Of a stretch of 64,000 nucleotides of DNA, positions 55,070 to 64,000 are shown in pieces (within the stretch, counting starts at the first letter, position 1; each line of letters opens with the position of its first letter). The DNA is from Alicyclobacillus kakegawensis NBRC 103104. Its GTDB lineage: Bacteria > Bacillota > Bacilli > Alicyclobacillales > Alicyclobacillaceae. Below the pieces are notes generated by a model, which had not been told where the DNA came from, ran no database searches, and saw only the letters and a list, made by a program, of their open reading frames with translations. Location: the NCBI RefSeq assembly GCF_001552655.1, contig NZ_BCRP01000014.1:16081-80080 (forward strand). The letters are read 5' to 3'. The translations under genes were made by a program, and so were the position numbers.

Positions 55070-55558
55070 TCAGGATTTCTCGGCCCGCGGCTTTCCGTCC
55101 ACAGACCCGCCGCTAGACCCGCCGCCCGTCTCCCGCCCTGGGCGGGCATCGGCACCTGAACGCTGACGCTGCGTTCCCTCGTCCCTTGCAGCCCCACGCT
55201 GCGCCGCACCGCGCCCTGCAGACTCGCGCCGGTTTGCCGCGTCCCCTAAGCCTAAGCGCCGGCGTTGCGTTCCGTCGGCGCCAGAGCGCGGGCATGTGAC
55301 CTGCCGCAGGCGCTGGTACGATTTGACCGCGATGAAAATCAGAAATCCGTAGCCCAGTGCCATCAGCATCGCGCCCAAGACCACCGCCGCCAGTCCCGTC
55401 GCCACGGCCACCAAGAAGAGGCCGAACAGGATAAGCGCAAAGGTGATGAACATGGATCGCCCAAAGGCGATCCGGTTGAGCGCCCGGTGCTGGATGGGTA
55501 TGCAGACGGCCAGGCACACCACAAGCAGGAGGGCCAGCGCCGTCCACAGCCAGGTCAT
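55070..55558 (-). CDS. Small membrane protein with disordered tail
   Basis: 162 residues. Three hydrophobic helices (about 2-20, 36-56, 58-78) followed by an 80-residue Arg/Gly/Ala/Ser-rich tail with no predicted structure. The start ATG overlaps the serS stop by 4 bases (ATGA), so it is translationally coupled to serS. Family not recognised. Confidence 0.7.
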   Translation of the reverse strand: MTWLWTALALLLVVCLAVCIPIQHRALNRIAFGRSMFITFALILFGLFLVAVATGLAAVVLGAMLMALGYGFLIFIAVKSYQRLRQVTCPRSGADGTQRRRLGLGDAANRRESAGRGAAQRGAARDEGTQRQRSGADARPGRETGGGSSGGSVDGKPRAEKS

Positions 55559-56844
55559 GCCCGATTCCCCGCCGGCGCGATGACGTCTACACCCATGTAC
55601 GGCACGAGCGCTTTCGGGATGCGGACGCTGCCGTCGGCCTGCTGGAAGTTCTCCAATATGGCGGCCACGGTGCGCCCCACGGCGAGGCCCGACCCGTTGA
55701 GTGTATGCACAAACTCGGGCTTCGATGACTCGTCGCGGCGAAAACGCAGGCTGGCTCTGCGCGCCTGGTAATCCTCAAAGTTCGAGCAGGAACTGACCTC
55801 CCGGTACCGCCCCTGCGCAGGCATCCACAGTTCCAGGTCGTACTTCTTCGTCTCCTTGTCGCCCAGATCGCCGGTGCAGATGCTGACGACCCGGTACGGG
55901 ATTTCCAGTGCCTCAAGAATGTCCGCGCAATCCTGCACCAACGTCTCCAGCTCCGCGTACGAATCCTCCGGGCGCACCAGCTTGACCAGTTCCACCTTCT
56001 GGAACTGGTGCAGGCGAATCAGCCCGCGCGTGTCCTTCCCGGCAGATCCCGCTTCCGACCGAAAGCACGCGCTGTACCCGGCAAACTTCACCGGCAACTG
56101 CGAGGCGTCGAGAATCTCCTCCCGGTAGTAGTTGGTGAGCGGCACCTCGGCGGTCGGAATCAGGTAGTACGGCAGACCCTCCAGCTTGAACATGTCCTCG
56201 CCAAACTTCGGCAGCTGAGCCGTGCCGGTGAGGCTGTCCTCGTTAGCGATGAACGCTGGGAACATCTCCTCGTACCCGTGCCGGGCGACGTGGAAATCGA
56301 GCATGAAGTTCGCCAGGGCGCGCTCCAGCTTCGCTCCCAGCCCTTTGTAAATCACGAAGCGCGATCCGGTCACCTTGGCGGCCCGTTCGAAGTCGGCGAT
56401 GCCCAAGTTGACCGCCAGTTCCCAGTGCGGCTTCGGATCGAAATCGAAGCGCGGCACCTCACCCCAGTGGCGGATGGGGACATTATCCTCGTCCGTTTCC
56501 CCGTCCGGCACCGACTCGTGAGGCAGATTCGGGATGCGCAGGAGCTGGTCCTGCACCGCCGCCTCGTGTTCGCGCACCTCCTCGTCAAGCTGCTTGATGC
56601 GCTCGGCGACCCGCTTCATCTCAGCGATGTCGGCGCTCGCATCCTCGCCCTGTTTCTTCTTGCGCGCGATGGCCTCCGAGGTCCGGTTGCGGACACTTTT
56701 CAGCCGCTCCGCCTCGGCCAGGGCCTGGCGCCACTGTTCGTCTGCGGCGAGCAGGTTGTCGATGACCTCCGGACCCACGTTTCTGCGCTTGAGTCCCGCC
56801 TTGAATGCGTCCGGGTTGGTGCGAATGGCGCGAATATCAAGCAT
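55555..56844 (-). CDS. serS: Seryl-tRNA synthetase
   Basis: Class II synthetase charging tRNA-Ser, 429 residues. Long N-terminal coiled-coil arm (about 30-105), then motif 1 region, motif 2 ([26 protein letters not shown] split over about 268-293) and motif 3 ([16 protein letters not shown]). ATG at 56844 follows GGAGG; the open frame to 56952 is unsupported. No T-box leader is evident. In the yaaC-guaB-dacA-pdxST-serS order. Confidence 0.97.
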   Translation of the reverse strand: MLDIRAIRTNPDAFKAGLKRRNVGPEVIDNLLAADEQWRQALAEAERLKSVRNRTSEAIARKKKQGEDASADIAEMKRVAERIKQLDEEVREHEAAVQDQLLRIPNLPHESVPDGETDEDNVPIRHWGEVPRFDFDPKPHWELAVNLGIADFERAAKVTGSRFVIYKGLGAKLERALANFMLDFHVARHGYEEMFPAFIANEDSLTGTAQLPKFGEDMFKLEGLPYYLIPTAEVPLTNYYREEILDASQLPVKFAGYSACFRSEAGSAGKDTRGLIRLHQFQKVELVKLVRPEDSYAELETLVQDCADILEALEIPYRVVSICTGDLGDKETKKYDLELWMPAQGRYREVSSCSNFEDYQARRASLRFRRDESSKPEFVHTLNGSGLAVGRTVAAILENFQQADGSVRIPKALVPYMGVDVIAPAGNRA

Positions 56845-56922
56845 AGAGTTAGCGTTCCTCCATTTCCGCAGCGACGTCAGTTGGTTCGAGAATACCAAAC
56901 ACCGGTGCGGCCGGCAATGGGG

Positions 56923-56958
56923 CGCCGTGTCCAACAGAAAACGGCGCCCCATCGGACG
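56923..56958 (-). terminator. Hairpin between pdxT and serS
   Basis: Perfect 12-bp stem (ATGGGGCGCCGT with ACGGCGCCCCAT) with a 12-base loop. No T tract follows on the minus strand, so partial termination or mRNA stabilisation is more likely than full termination. Confidence 0.55.
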
Positions 56959-56991
56959 CCGTCCTGGTTGCCGCCTCCGCGCCTCGCTGCC

Positions 56992-57579
56992 TCACACGGC
57001 GACGCGCGCGCGGCCCTCAATCAGCTTCAAAAAGTACTGGTGCAGCCGCGTATCGTCGGTCAGTTCCGGGTGGAACGACAGCGCCATGAGGTTGCCCTCG
57101 CGCACTCCCACCACCCTATCCTGATAGCGCGCGAGGACGGTCACACCCTCGCCCACCTCGGTCACGTGCGGCGCTCGGATGAACACCGCCGGAAACGGCT
57201 CCTCGCCGATCTCCGGGATGTCCAAATCCGCCTCAAAGCTCTCCCGCTGCCGGCCGAACGAGTTGCGGTCCACCTCAATGTCCATCAAGGACAGATGCGG
57301 CTCTTCCCCGCCGTGAATGCGCTTGGCCAAAACAATCATGCCGGCGCACGTGCCAAACACGGGGAACCCGTCCGCCGCCAGCTCCCGAATGGGCTCAATC
57401 AAGTGGTACTCGCGAAGCAGGCGGCCAATGCTGGTGCTCTCCCCGCCCGGTATCACCAGGCCGTCGAGGGAGTCGAGGTGTTCCACCTTTTTCACCAGCA
57501 CCGTCTCGGCTCCGAGTGATGAGAAGATCCGTTCATGTTCGCGAAACGCGCCCTGCAGAGCGAGTACACCGACTTTCAT
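56992..57579 (-). CDS. pdxT: PLP synthase glutaminase subunit
   Basis: Releases ammonia from glutamine for PdxS, 195 residues. Class I glutaminase triad: Cys in GTCAGMIVLA (about residue 79), His and Glu in SFHPELTDD. GLVIPGGEST oxyanion region present. ATG 57579 chosen (MKVGVLALQG). Follows pdxS by 50 bases. Confidence 0.96.
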   Translation of the reverse strand: MKVGVLALQGAFREHERIFSSLGAETVLVKKVEHLDSLDGLVIPGGESTSIGRLLREYHLIEPIRELAADGFPVFGTCAGMIVLAKRIHGGEEPHLSLMDIEVDRNSFGRQRESFEADLDIPEIGEEPFPAVFIRAPHVTEVGEGVTVLARYQDRVVGVREGNLMALSFHPELTDDTRLHQYFLKLIEGRARVAV

Positions 57580-57629
57580 CGCAACCAACCTCGGTTCTGG
57601 AAAAAATGTAGGTCTCACACTGCGGCCGT

Positions 57630-58514
<885 letters not shown>

Positions 58515-58577
58515 CGAACAGACCTCCCCTTCTCGTTGTGGACCGAACTCTGGATGCGTCAGCCAGACTCAGACCGG

Positions 58578-58715
58578 CTACATCGTCCCTTGCCGATCCG
58601 CCCGTTCTTTCTTCATTTTACGCAGATAGGAGCGCGTCATAAAGAACGCGCCCGCGAGAAACAGGACCACAAGGATGCTGCACACGATGAAAGACCCCAT
58701 CAGCCACCACGGCAT
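58578..58715 (-). CDS. Small single-pass membrane protein
   Basis: 45 residues: MPWWLMGSF, one hydrophobic helix (about 7-27), then a basic tail (RSYLRKMKKERADRQ). GGGAG lies 9 bases before the ATG. Between dacA and pdxS on the same strand. No family recognised; basic tail predicts an N-out or membrane-proximal cytoplasmic end. Confidence 0.6.
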   Translation of the reverse strand: MPWWLMGSFIVCSILVVLFLAGAFFMTRSYLRKMKKERADRQGTM

Positions 58716-58787
58716 TCGGCATCGCTCCCATCCACCCGGTCATGTCCATTATAACAAGCCGGGCGTCGACGCGGCGCGAAGGCTCTT

Positions 58788-59996
58788 TCACAGACGGTGC
58801 GCCAAGCTGCTCAGCCAATGCCCGACGCTGCGCATCAAGCGCGTCAGCCAGCTCGCCTTGCCGTCGGCCTCCGTCGCGACCACCGGAGTCTCGGCCAGCG
58901 TCTTGCCGGCCACAACGTATTTCAGGGTGCCGACCGAAGCGCCTTTGGCAATCGGGGCGGACAGTTCGTTTGCCTCCAGCTCCAACGTTCCGCGCGCCCC
59001 CTTGGGGATAGACGCAACCAAATCGCCCTTCGTCGCCACCGTCAAGCGCTCGCTCTTGCCGTTTTCCACATAGACGGTTTGCGCCAAGGTTTTGCCGGCC
59101 GGAGCCGCTTTTTCCTCGACGAAGTTCTGGAATCCCCAGTCCAGCAGCTTCTTCGTATCCGCAAAGCGGGCAGCGTCGGACGGATCGCCCATCACGACGC
59201 TGATCAACCGCTCTCCGTTACGTTCGGCGGTGCCCACGAAACAGTAGCCGGCGGCGCTCGTGTACCCGGTCTTCAGCCCGTCCAAGCCCGGGTACCGACC
59301 GAGCAGTTGATCGGTGTTGTTCCAGGTGTTGTTCTTGCGGACGGTGACCTTGGGCTCCTTGGTAAACGTCAGGACGTTGGGATAATGGGTGAGCATGTAA
59401 CGGGCCAACACCGCCAAGTCGCGGGCGGTGGTATAGTGATTCTTCTCCGTCAATCCGTCCGGATTCATATAATGGGTATGCGTCATTCCGAGTTTTTGCG
59501 CCTGCTCGTTCATCATGCGCACAAAGCCGGCCCTGTTGCCGCCCAAATCATCAGCCACAGCGACCGTCGCGTCCGCCGCCGACAGCACCGCGATAAACTC
59601 CATCATGTCGCGCAGCGTGAAGTGCTCGCGCGGATCTAGGTAGGCGTTGGAAACATCCGGCGTGGTGGCTATTTTGTAGGCGTCCTCCGTGACTGGGACG
59701 ATGTTGTTCCAGGAGACCTTTTTGGCTTTCACCGCCTCCAGAATCAACAACATCGTCATCAGCTTGGTGGTGGAGGCGGGCGCCCGTCGTTCATTCGGAT
59801 TCTTGCTGTAAAGAATTTGACCGCTCGCCACATCCATCAAGACCGCCGATTTGGCGGCCACAACCGGCGCCTTGGCCGGCATGGCGACTGTCGTCGCAGC
59901 GACCGGGGACCCGCCTTTGGCCAGCGCCACCCCCGGGGCCGCGCAGCCGACCAGAAGAACGCCCGTCAACCCCAGCCAAACCGATTTTTTCAGCAT
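58788..59996 (-). CDS. dacA: D-alanyl-D-alanine carboxypeptidase (PBP5/DacA family)
   Basis: Trims the pentapeptide of peptidoglycan; 402 residues with signal peptide, peptidase S11 domain (about 40-275), PBP5 C-terminal beta domain and an amphipathic C-terminal membrane helix (WLTRLMRSVGHWLSSLAHRL). The active Ser motif STTK and KTG (GLKTGYTS) are present, but the SxN motif reads SAAD where relatives have SAND or SGND. ATG 59996 chosen; the frame continues to 60029. Between guaB and pdxS as in Bacillus. Confidence 0.92.
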   Translation of the reverse strand: MLKKSVWLGLTGVLLVGCAAPGVALAKGGSPVAATTVAMPAKAPVVAAKSAVLMDVASGQILYSKNPNERRAPASTTKLMTMLLILEAVKAKKVSWNNIVPVTEDAYKIATTPDVSNAYLDPREHFTLRDMMEFIAVLSAADATVAVADDLGGNRAGFVRMMNEQAQKLGMTHTHYMNPDGLTEKNHYTTARDLAVLARYMLTHYPNVLTFTKEPKVTVRKNNTWNNTDQLLGRYPGLDGLKTGYTSAAGYCFVGTAERNGERLISVVMGDPSDAARFADTKKLLDWGFQNFVEEKAAPAGKTLAQTVYVENGKSERLTVATKGDLVASIPKGARGTLELEANELSAPIAKGASVGTLKYVVAGKTLAETPVVATEADGKASWLTRLMRSVGHWLSSLAHRL

Positions 59997-60132
59997 CCTC
60001 GTCCTCACTGAGTCCCGAACCCCTCCCATCGCGATACAAACAGAATCAGTATAGCACAGGGTTGGGACGCCGAAGAATGGCGAATTTCGGAATATGACCG
60101 CCGATGGCGGGGCCCGCCCGTGTTGGCCTTTG

Positions 60133-61695
<1,563 letters not shown>

Positions 61696-61703
61696 TTACG
61701 CGT

Positions 61704-61732
61704 AGTATAGCAACCACCCATAGGAGTGTCAA
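61704..61732 (-). promoter_or_regulatory. Promoter of guaB
   Basis: Minus-strand consensus TTGACA (61732-61727), 17-base spacer, TATACT (61709-61704). Confidence 0.85.
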
Positions 61733-61755
61733 ACCGAAGATCATGGCAGACGGAA

Positions 61756-62697
61756 ATGGACATTCGCAAACTCCAAAGCGAGGCGCTGAGCCTGCGCTTG
61801 CTGCGGCGATTGCATCCAGCCGCCGGACAGAGCCAATTGTATGCGGCGGCCTCCCGCGTAGCTTCGACAGCGCGCCAGGCGGTGCAGTTTGTCGACGGAC
61901 TGGAGAGTATCCGCATCGAACTGGCCCCGCTCCTGCGCTATTATGAATGGTTACATTGGTTGAAGGCCCTCTTGTACTTGTTTGACCTTGAGTTTCCCCG
62001 CTCCACCGCGGTGTTGCAACATGGATTGTCGGTGCGCCGGCAAAAGCGGCGGGACTACCGGTGGCTGCTGGAGACGGTCACGGTGCACAAAGACGGAGTC
62101 CTGCAGGAGTGCGTGCGTCTGTTGCTGCCCGGAGGGCGACTGGAGAACCGCCTCATCGTCGGCGATCTGCTCGGTTCCCTGCCCGGCTTATCCGCCGTCA
62201 TGAAGCAGTTTTACAAGCCATTCGTGCACGTGTTTGAACTGCGTCCGGCGGAAGGCGGGTGGTGGTTGATTGAGCGGGAGATTGCCGCCAGCCATTCGCT
62301 GACCGTCGGCGAGTGGCTCAATCGCTACCAATCGGGGCCCACGGTGCCGCCGTGCGCTCCCCGTCCCGCGGTCGATCCGCCCGGACTGCTGCACGTTCCG
62401 GCGCCACGGGCGGATCACCCGATGCGCAGGGAATTCGGGGGGCGCGTGTTTTTGCTGGACGGAAATCGCCACCCGGAGTGGATGGCTCACTACGGAATCC
62501 TGTATTCATTGTCCTCCCTGTGCCGCTACAATCCGGTGGAGTGGTCGGACATTGTTCTCTGGCAGAACGAGGTGGACGCGCTGATAGTCCGCGAGTATCT
62601 CGCCCTGCCCGAGATGCGGATTGATATTGAGGTAGAGCGACTGGAAGAAGGGGCAAGCGCCGTTCAATTTCGCACCCGCGAGGGGATGATGCGTTGA
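61756..62697 (+). CDS. yaaC: YaaC-like protein
   Basis: 313 residues, similar in size, context and general composition to Bacillus YaaC, of unknown function, which is also divergent from guaB. Predominantly helical N-terminal half with several Trp/Leu-rich segments (YYEWLHWLKALLYLFDL), C-terminal part with SLSSLCRYNPVEW. ATG 61756 is inferred from homologue length; its ribosome binding site is weak. Confidence 0.8.
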   Translation: MDIRKLQSEALSLRLLRRLHPAAGQSQLYAAASRVASTARQAVQFVDGLESIRIELAPLLRYYEWLHWLKALLYLFDLEFPRSTAVLQHGLSVRRQKRRDYRWLLETVTVHKDGVLQECVRLLLPGGRLENRLIVGDLLGSLPGLSAVMKQFYKPFVHVFELRPAEGGWWLIEREIAASHSLTVGEWLNRYQSGPTVPPCAPRPAVDPPGLLHVPAPRADHPMRREFGGRVFLLDGNRHPEWMAHYGILYSLSSLCRYNPVEWSDIVLWQNEVDALIVREYLALPEMRIDIEVERLEEGASAVQFRTREGMMR

Positions 62698-62754
62698 CGA
62701 AGAACAGCGCTGTCCGGCAGACAGGCGGCAGGCCACCGGGATGGGCCGGTGTTT

Positions 62755-63930
62755 TCATCGGCTGGTGGCTTCCAAGATGCGGGCCAGGTTCCAAGCCGCC
62801 CTGTACAGAAGCGTGTCCGTCTCGGCCAGCGCCTCAGCCAGCGTCATCGGAGCACGTGTGATGGCGGAAAGACTGACGAATTCGGTGCGGAGCAAGTCCC
62901 ATCCATCGCCCAGGGAAGCGGACAACAGCACCGGACGAACGCCTGCCTCGCGCGCCATGCGGGCCACAAGCACGGGCAGTTTGCCACGCAGCGTCTGGGC
63001 GTCGCTTCTCCCTTCCCCGGTGATGGCCCAATCGGCACCGCAGAGCGCCTGCGGCAACCCGGCCGTCTCGGCTATCAACTGAGCGCCGGAGGCCATGCGC
63101 CCACCCAAGATCTGCAACGCAAAGCCGAGGCCACCGGCCGCGCCGGCCCCCGGTCGGCGTGCAAATCCCTCCTCCAGGCCAGGAGCGGCCGCCCGATATT
63201 CTCGATGGGCCTGCTCCACCATCTCGGCATAGCGCGCCAGCGCCTTGTCCAGGCGCTCCACCTGCTCATGGGTCGCGCCCTTTTGCGGTCCAAACACCAC
63301 GCTCGCGCCGCCCGGTCCACATAGCGGATTGTCCACGTCCGACGCGATGCAGATGTCACTTTCCGCCAGTCGGGCATCCAGCCGATTCAGCCGCACCTCG
63401 GCGACCGTGGCGACCCCGCGTCCGGTAGGCTCCACGGGCCGCCCGGAGGCGTCAAGAAACACCGCCCCCAACGCCTGCAGCATGCCCAGCCCGCCGTCAT
63501 TGCACGCGCTTCCACCAAGACCGATGATGAACCTGCGATAGCCGGCGTCCAGGGCAGCCCGCATCGCCTCCCCGAGGCCATAACTGGTCGTCTCCTCCGG
63601 GTCTTTCTCATTCTCGGCGAGCATGGGCAATCCGCAGATGTTGGCCACTTCCAGCACGGCGGTCTCCCCGTCGCCGAGCACACCATACACAGTTTCCACC
63701 TGTGACCGCCTGGGTCCACATACGGAAATCCGCTCCAGGCGCCCGCCGGTTGCCGCGACCAGACTCTCGACCGTCCCTTCGCCTCCATCGGCCATCGGCA
63801 CCTGGACCAGCTGCAAATCCTGCCGATGCGCCTCGGCCCATACGTCTTGGAAAGCCTTGGCGATCCCGTCCGCCACAGCGCCGGCCGTGAGGCTCCCTTT
63901 GAAGGAATCTGGTGCAATCACGATTTTCAT
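62755..63930 (-). CDS. glxK: Glycerate 2-kinase (GlxK/GarK family)
   Basis: Phosphorylates D-glycerate to 2-phosphoglycerate; 391 residues. Signature IAPDSFKGSLTAGAVADGIA, then PMADGGEGTVESLV, GLGGSACNDGGLGML, DVDNPLCGPGGAS and the C-terminal ITGEGRSDAQTLRGK. GGGGGGCGGG lies before the ATG. No related genes are beside it in the window, although the C4-acid locus at 38-42 kb also feeds triose metabolism. Confidence 0.94.
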   Translation of the reverse strand: MKIVIAPDSFKGSLTAGAVADGIAKAFQDVWAEAHRQDLQLVQVPMADGGEGTVESLVAATGGRLERISVCGPRRSQVETVYGVLGDGETAVLEVANICGLPMLAENEKDPEETTSYGLGEAMRAALDAGYRRFIIGLGGSACNDGGLGMLQALGAVFLDASGRPVEPTGRGVATVAEVRLNRLDARLAESDICIASDVDNPLCGPGGASVVFGPQKGATHEQVERLDKALARYAEMVEQAHREYRAAAPGLEEGFARRPGAGAAGGLGFALQILGGRMASGAQLIAETAGLPQALCGADWAITGEGRSDAQTLRGKLPVLVARMAREAGVRPVLLSASLGDGWDLLRTEFVSLSAITRAPMTLAEALAETDTLLYRAAWNLARILEATSR

Positions 63931-63962
63931 GCTATACCGCCCGCCCCCCGAAAAAGTCCATA

Positions 63963-63975
63963 TGAAACGGTTTCA
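63963..63975. promoter_or_regulatory. Palindromic operator candidate upstream of glxK
   Basis: TGAAACGGTTTCA, arms of 6 bases around one base, 33 bases before the glxK start. It resembles LacI-family sites but departs from the CcpA cre consensus. Confidence 0.5.
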
Positions 63976-64000
63976 CTCCGCAATGGTACCACAACAAAAA

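Noticed and set aside
56845..56991. T-box riboswitch ahead of serS
   Set aside because: The gap is too short and no T-box sequence or serine specifier stem was seen; only a simple hairpin is present.
63963..63975. CcpA cre site ahead of glxK
   Set aside because: The palindrome has an odd centre and misses consensus positions, so it was kept only as an unassigned operator.

Overview
The window looks like a chromosomal segment from a Gram-positive, high-GC Firmicute of the Alicyclobacillus type. The pointers are strong AGGAGG-like ribosome binding sites, frequent GTG and TTG starts, a menaquinol oxidase, a B. subtilis-style arabinose regulon, glycerol-phosphate teichoic acid genes, a G1 glutamic peptidase of the kind known from Alicyclobacillus, and the yaaC/guaB-dacA-pdxS-pdxT-serS block that lies near oriC in Bacillus. 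The genus call is inference; no rRNA is present. Most genes are on the minus strand.

Layout. (1) 1-2907: quinol oxidase subunits II and I (qoxA, qoxB; qoxB runs off the left edge). (2) 3401-18400: an L-arabinose regulon, all minus: araB-araA-araD-HAD phosphatase-araM-araR, then a second unit with its own promoter, araN-araP-araQ-abfA (GH51)-GH127. AraR operators of the ATTTGTACGTACAAT type sit at both promoters. (3) 18463-25362: a Kef/NapA-type antiporter, a beta carbonic anhydrase, and a teichoic acid operon (tagD, two glycerophosphotransferases, tagG, tagH) behind a sigma-A-like promoter at 25593-25621. (4) 25637-29454: 5-oxoprolinase genes (fused pxpB-pxpC, pxpA) with an aldo/keto reductase between them. 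(5) 29661-38245: DsbA/FrnE-like oxidoreductase, thermonuclease lipoprotein, transglutaminase-like protein, a large S-layer-like surface protein with a long leader, an SRAP/YedK protein, a gamma-glutamylcyclotransferase-like protein and a DsbB/BdbC protein. (6) 38311-43524: a four-carbon sugar-acid locus (KdgT-type permease, PdxA2-like dehydrogenase, DUF1537 kinase) with a chimeric regulator carrying a LacI-type helix-turn-helix and a DeoR-type sensor, then an M29-like aminopeptidase.

(7) 43611-54000 is an accessory region, lower in GC and rich in relics: a truncated LacI regulator, PadR + MFS efflux pump, G1 peptidase, a His-rich small protein, methyltransferase, transposase and Rpn fragments, a decayed IS66 element, a TetR/MFS efflux pair and an HSL-type esterase. 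It ends next to tRNA-Arg(CCT). (8) 54584-62697: housekeeping block serS, pdxT, pdxS, dacA, guaB (minus) and divergent yaaC (plus). (9) 62755-63930: glycerate 2-kinase.

The observations most worth following are the LacI/DeoR chimeric regulator, a roughly 50-nt element shared by the upstream regions of pxpBC and the transglutaminase gene, the altered SxN motif of the DacA protein, the layered decay of the IS66 copy, and the unusual HAD protein in the araL position. I found no CRISPR array, prophage or recognisable defence system, and no wholly new multi-gene system that the sequence alone would establish.
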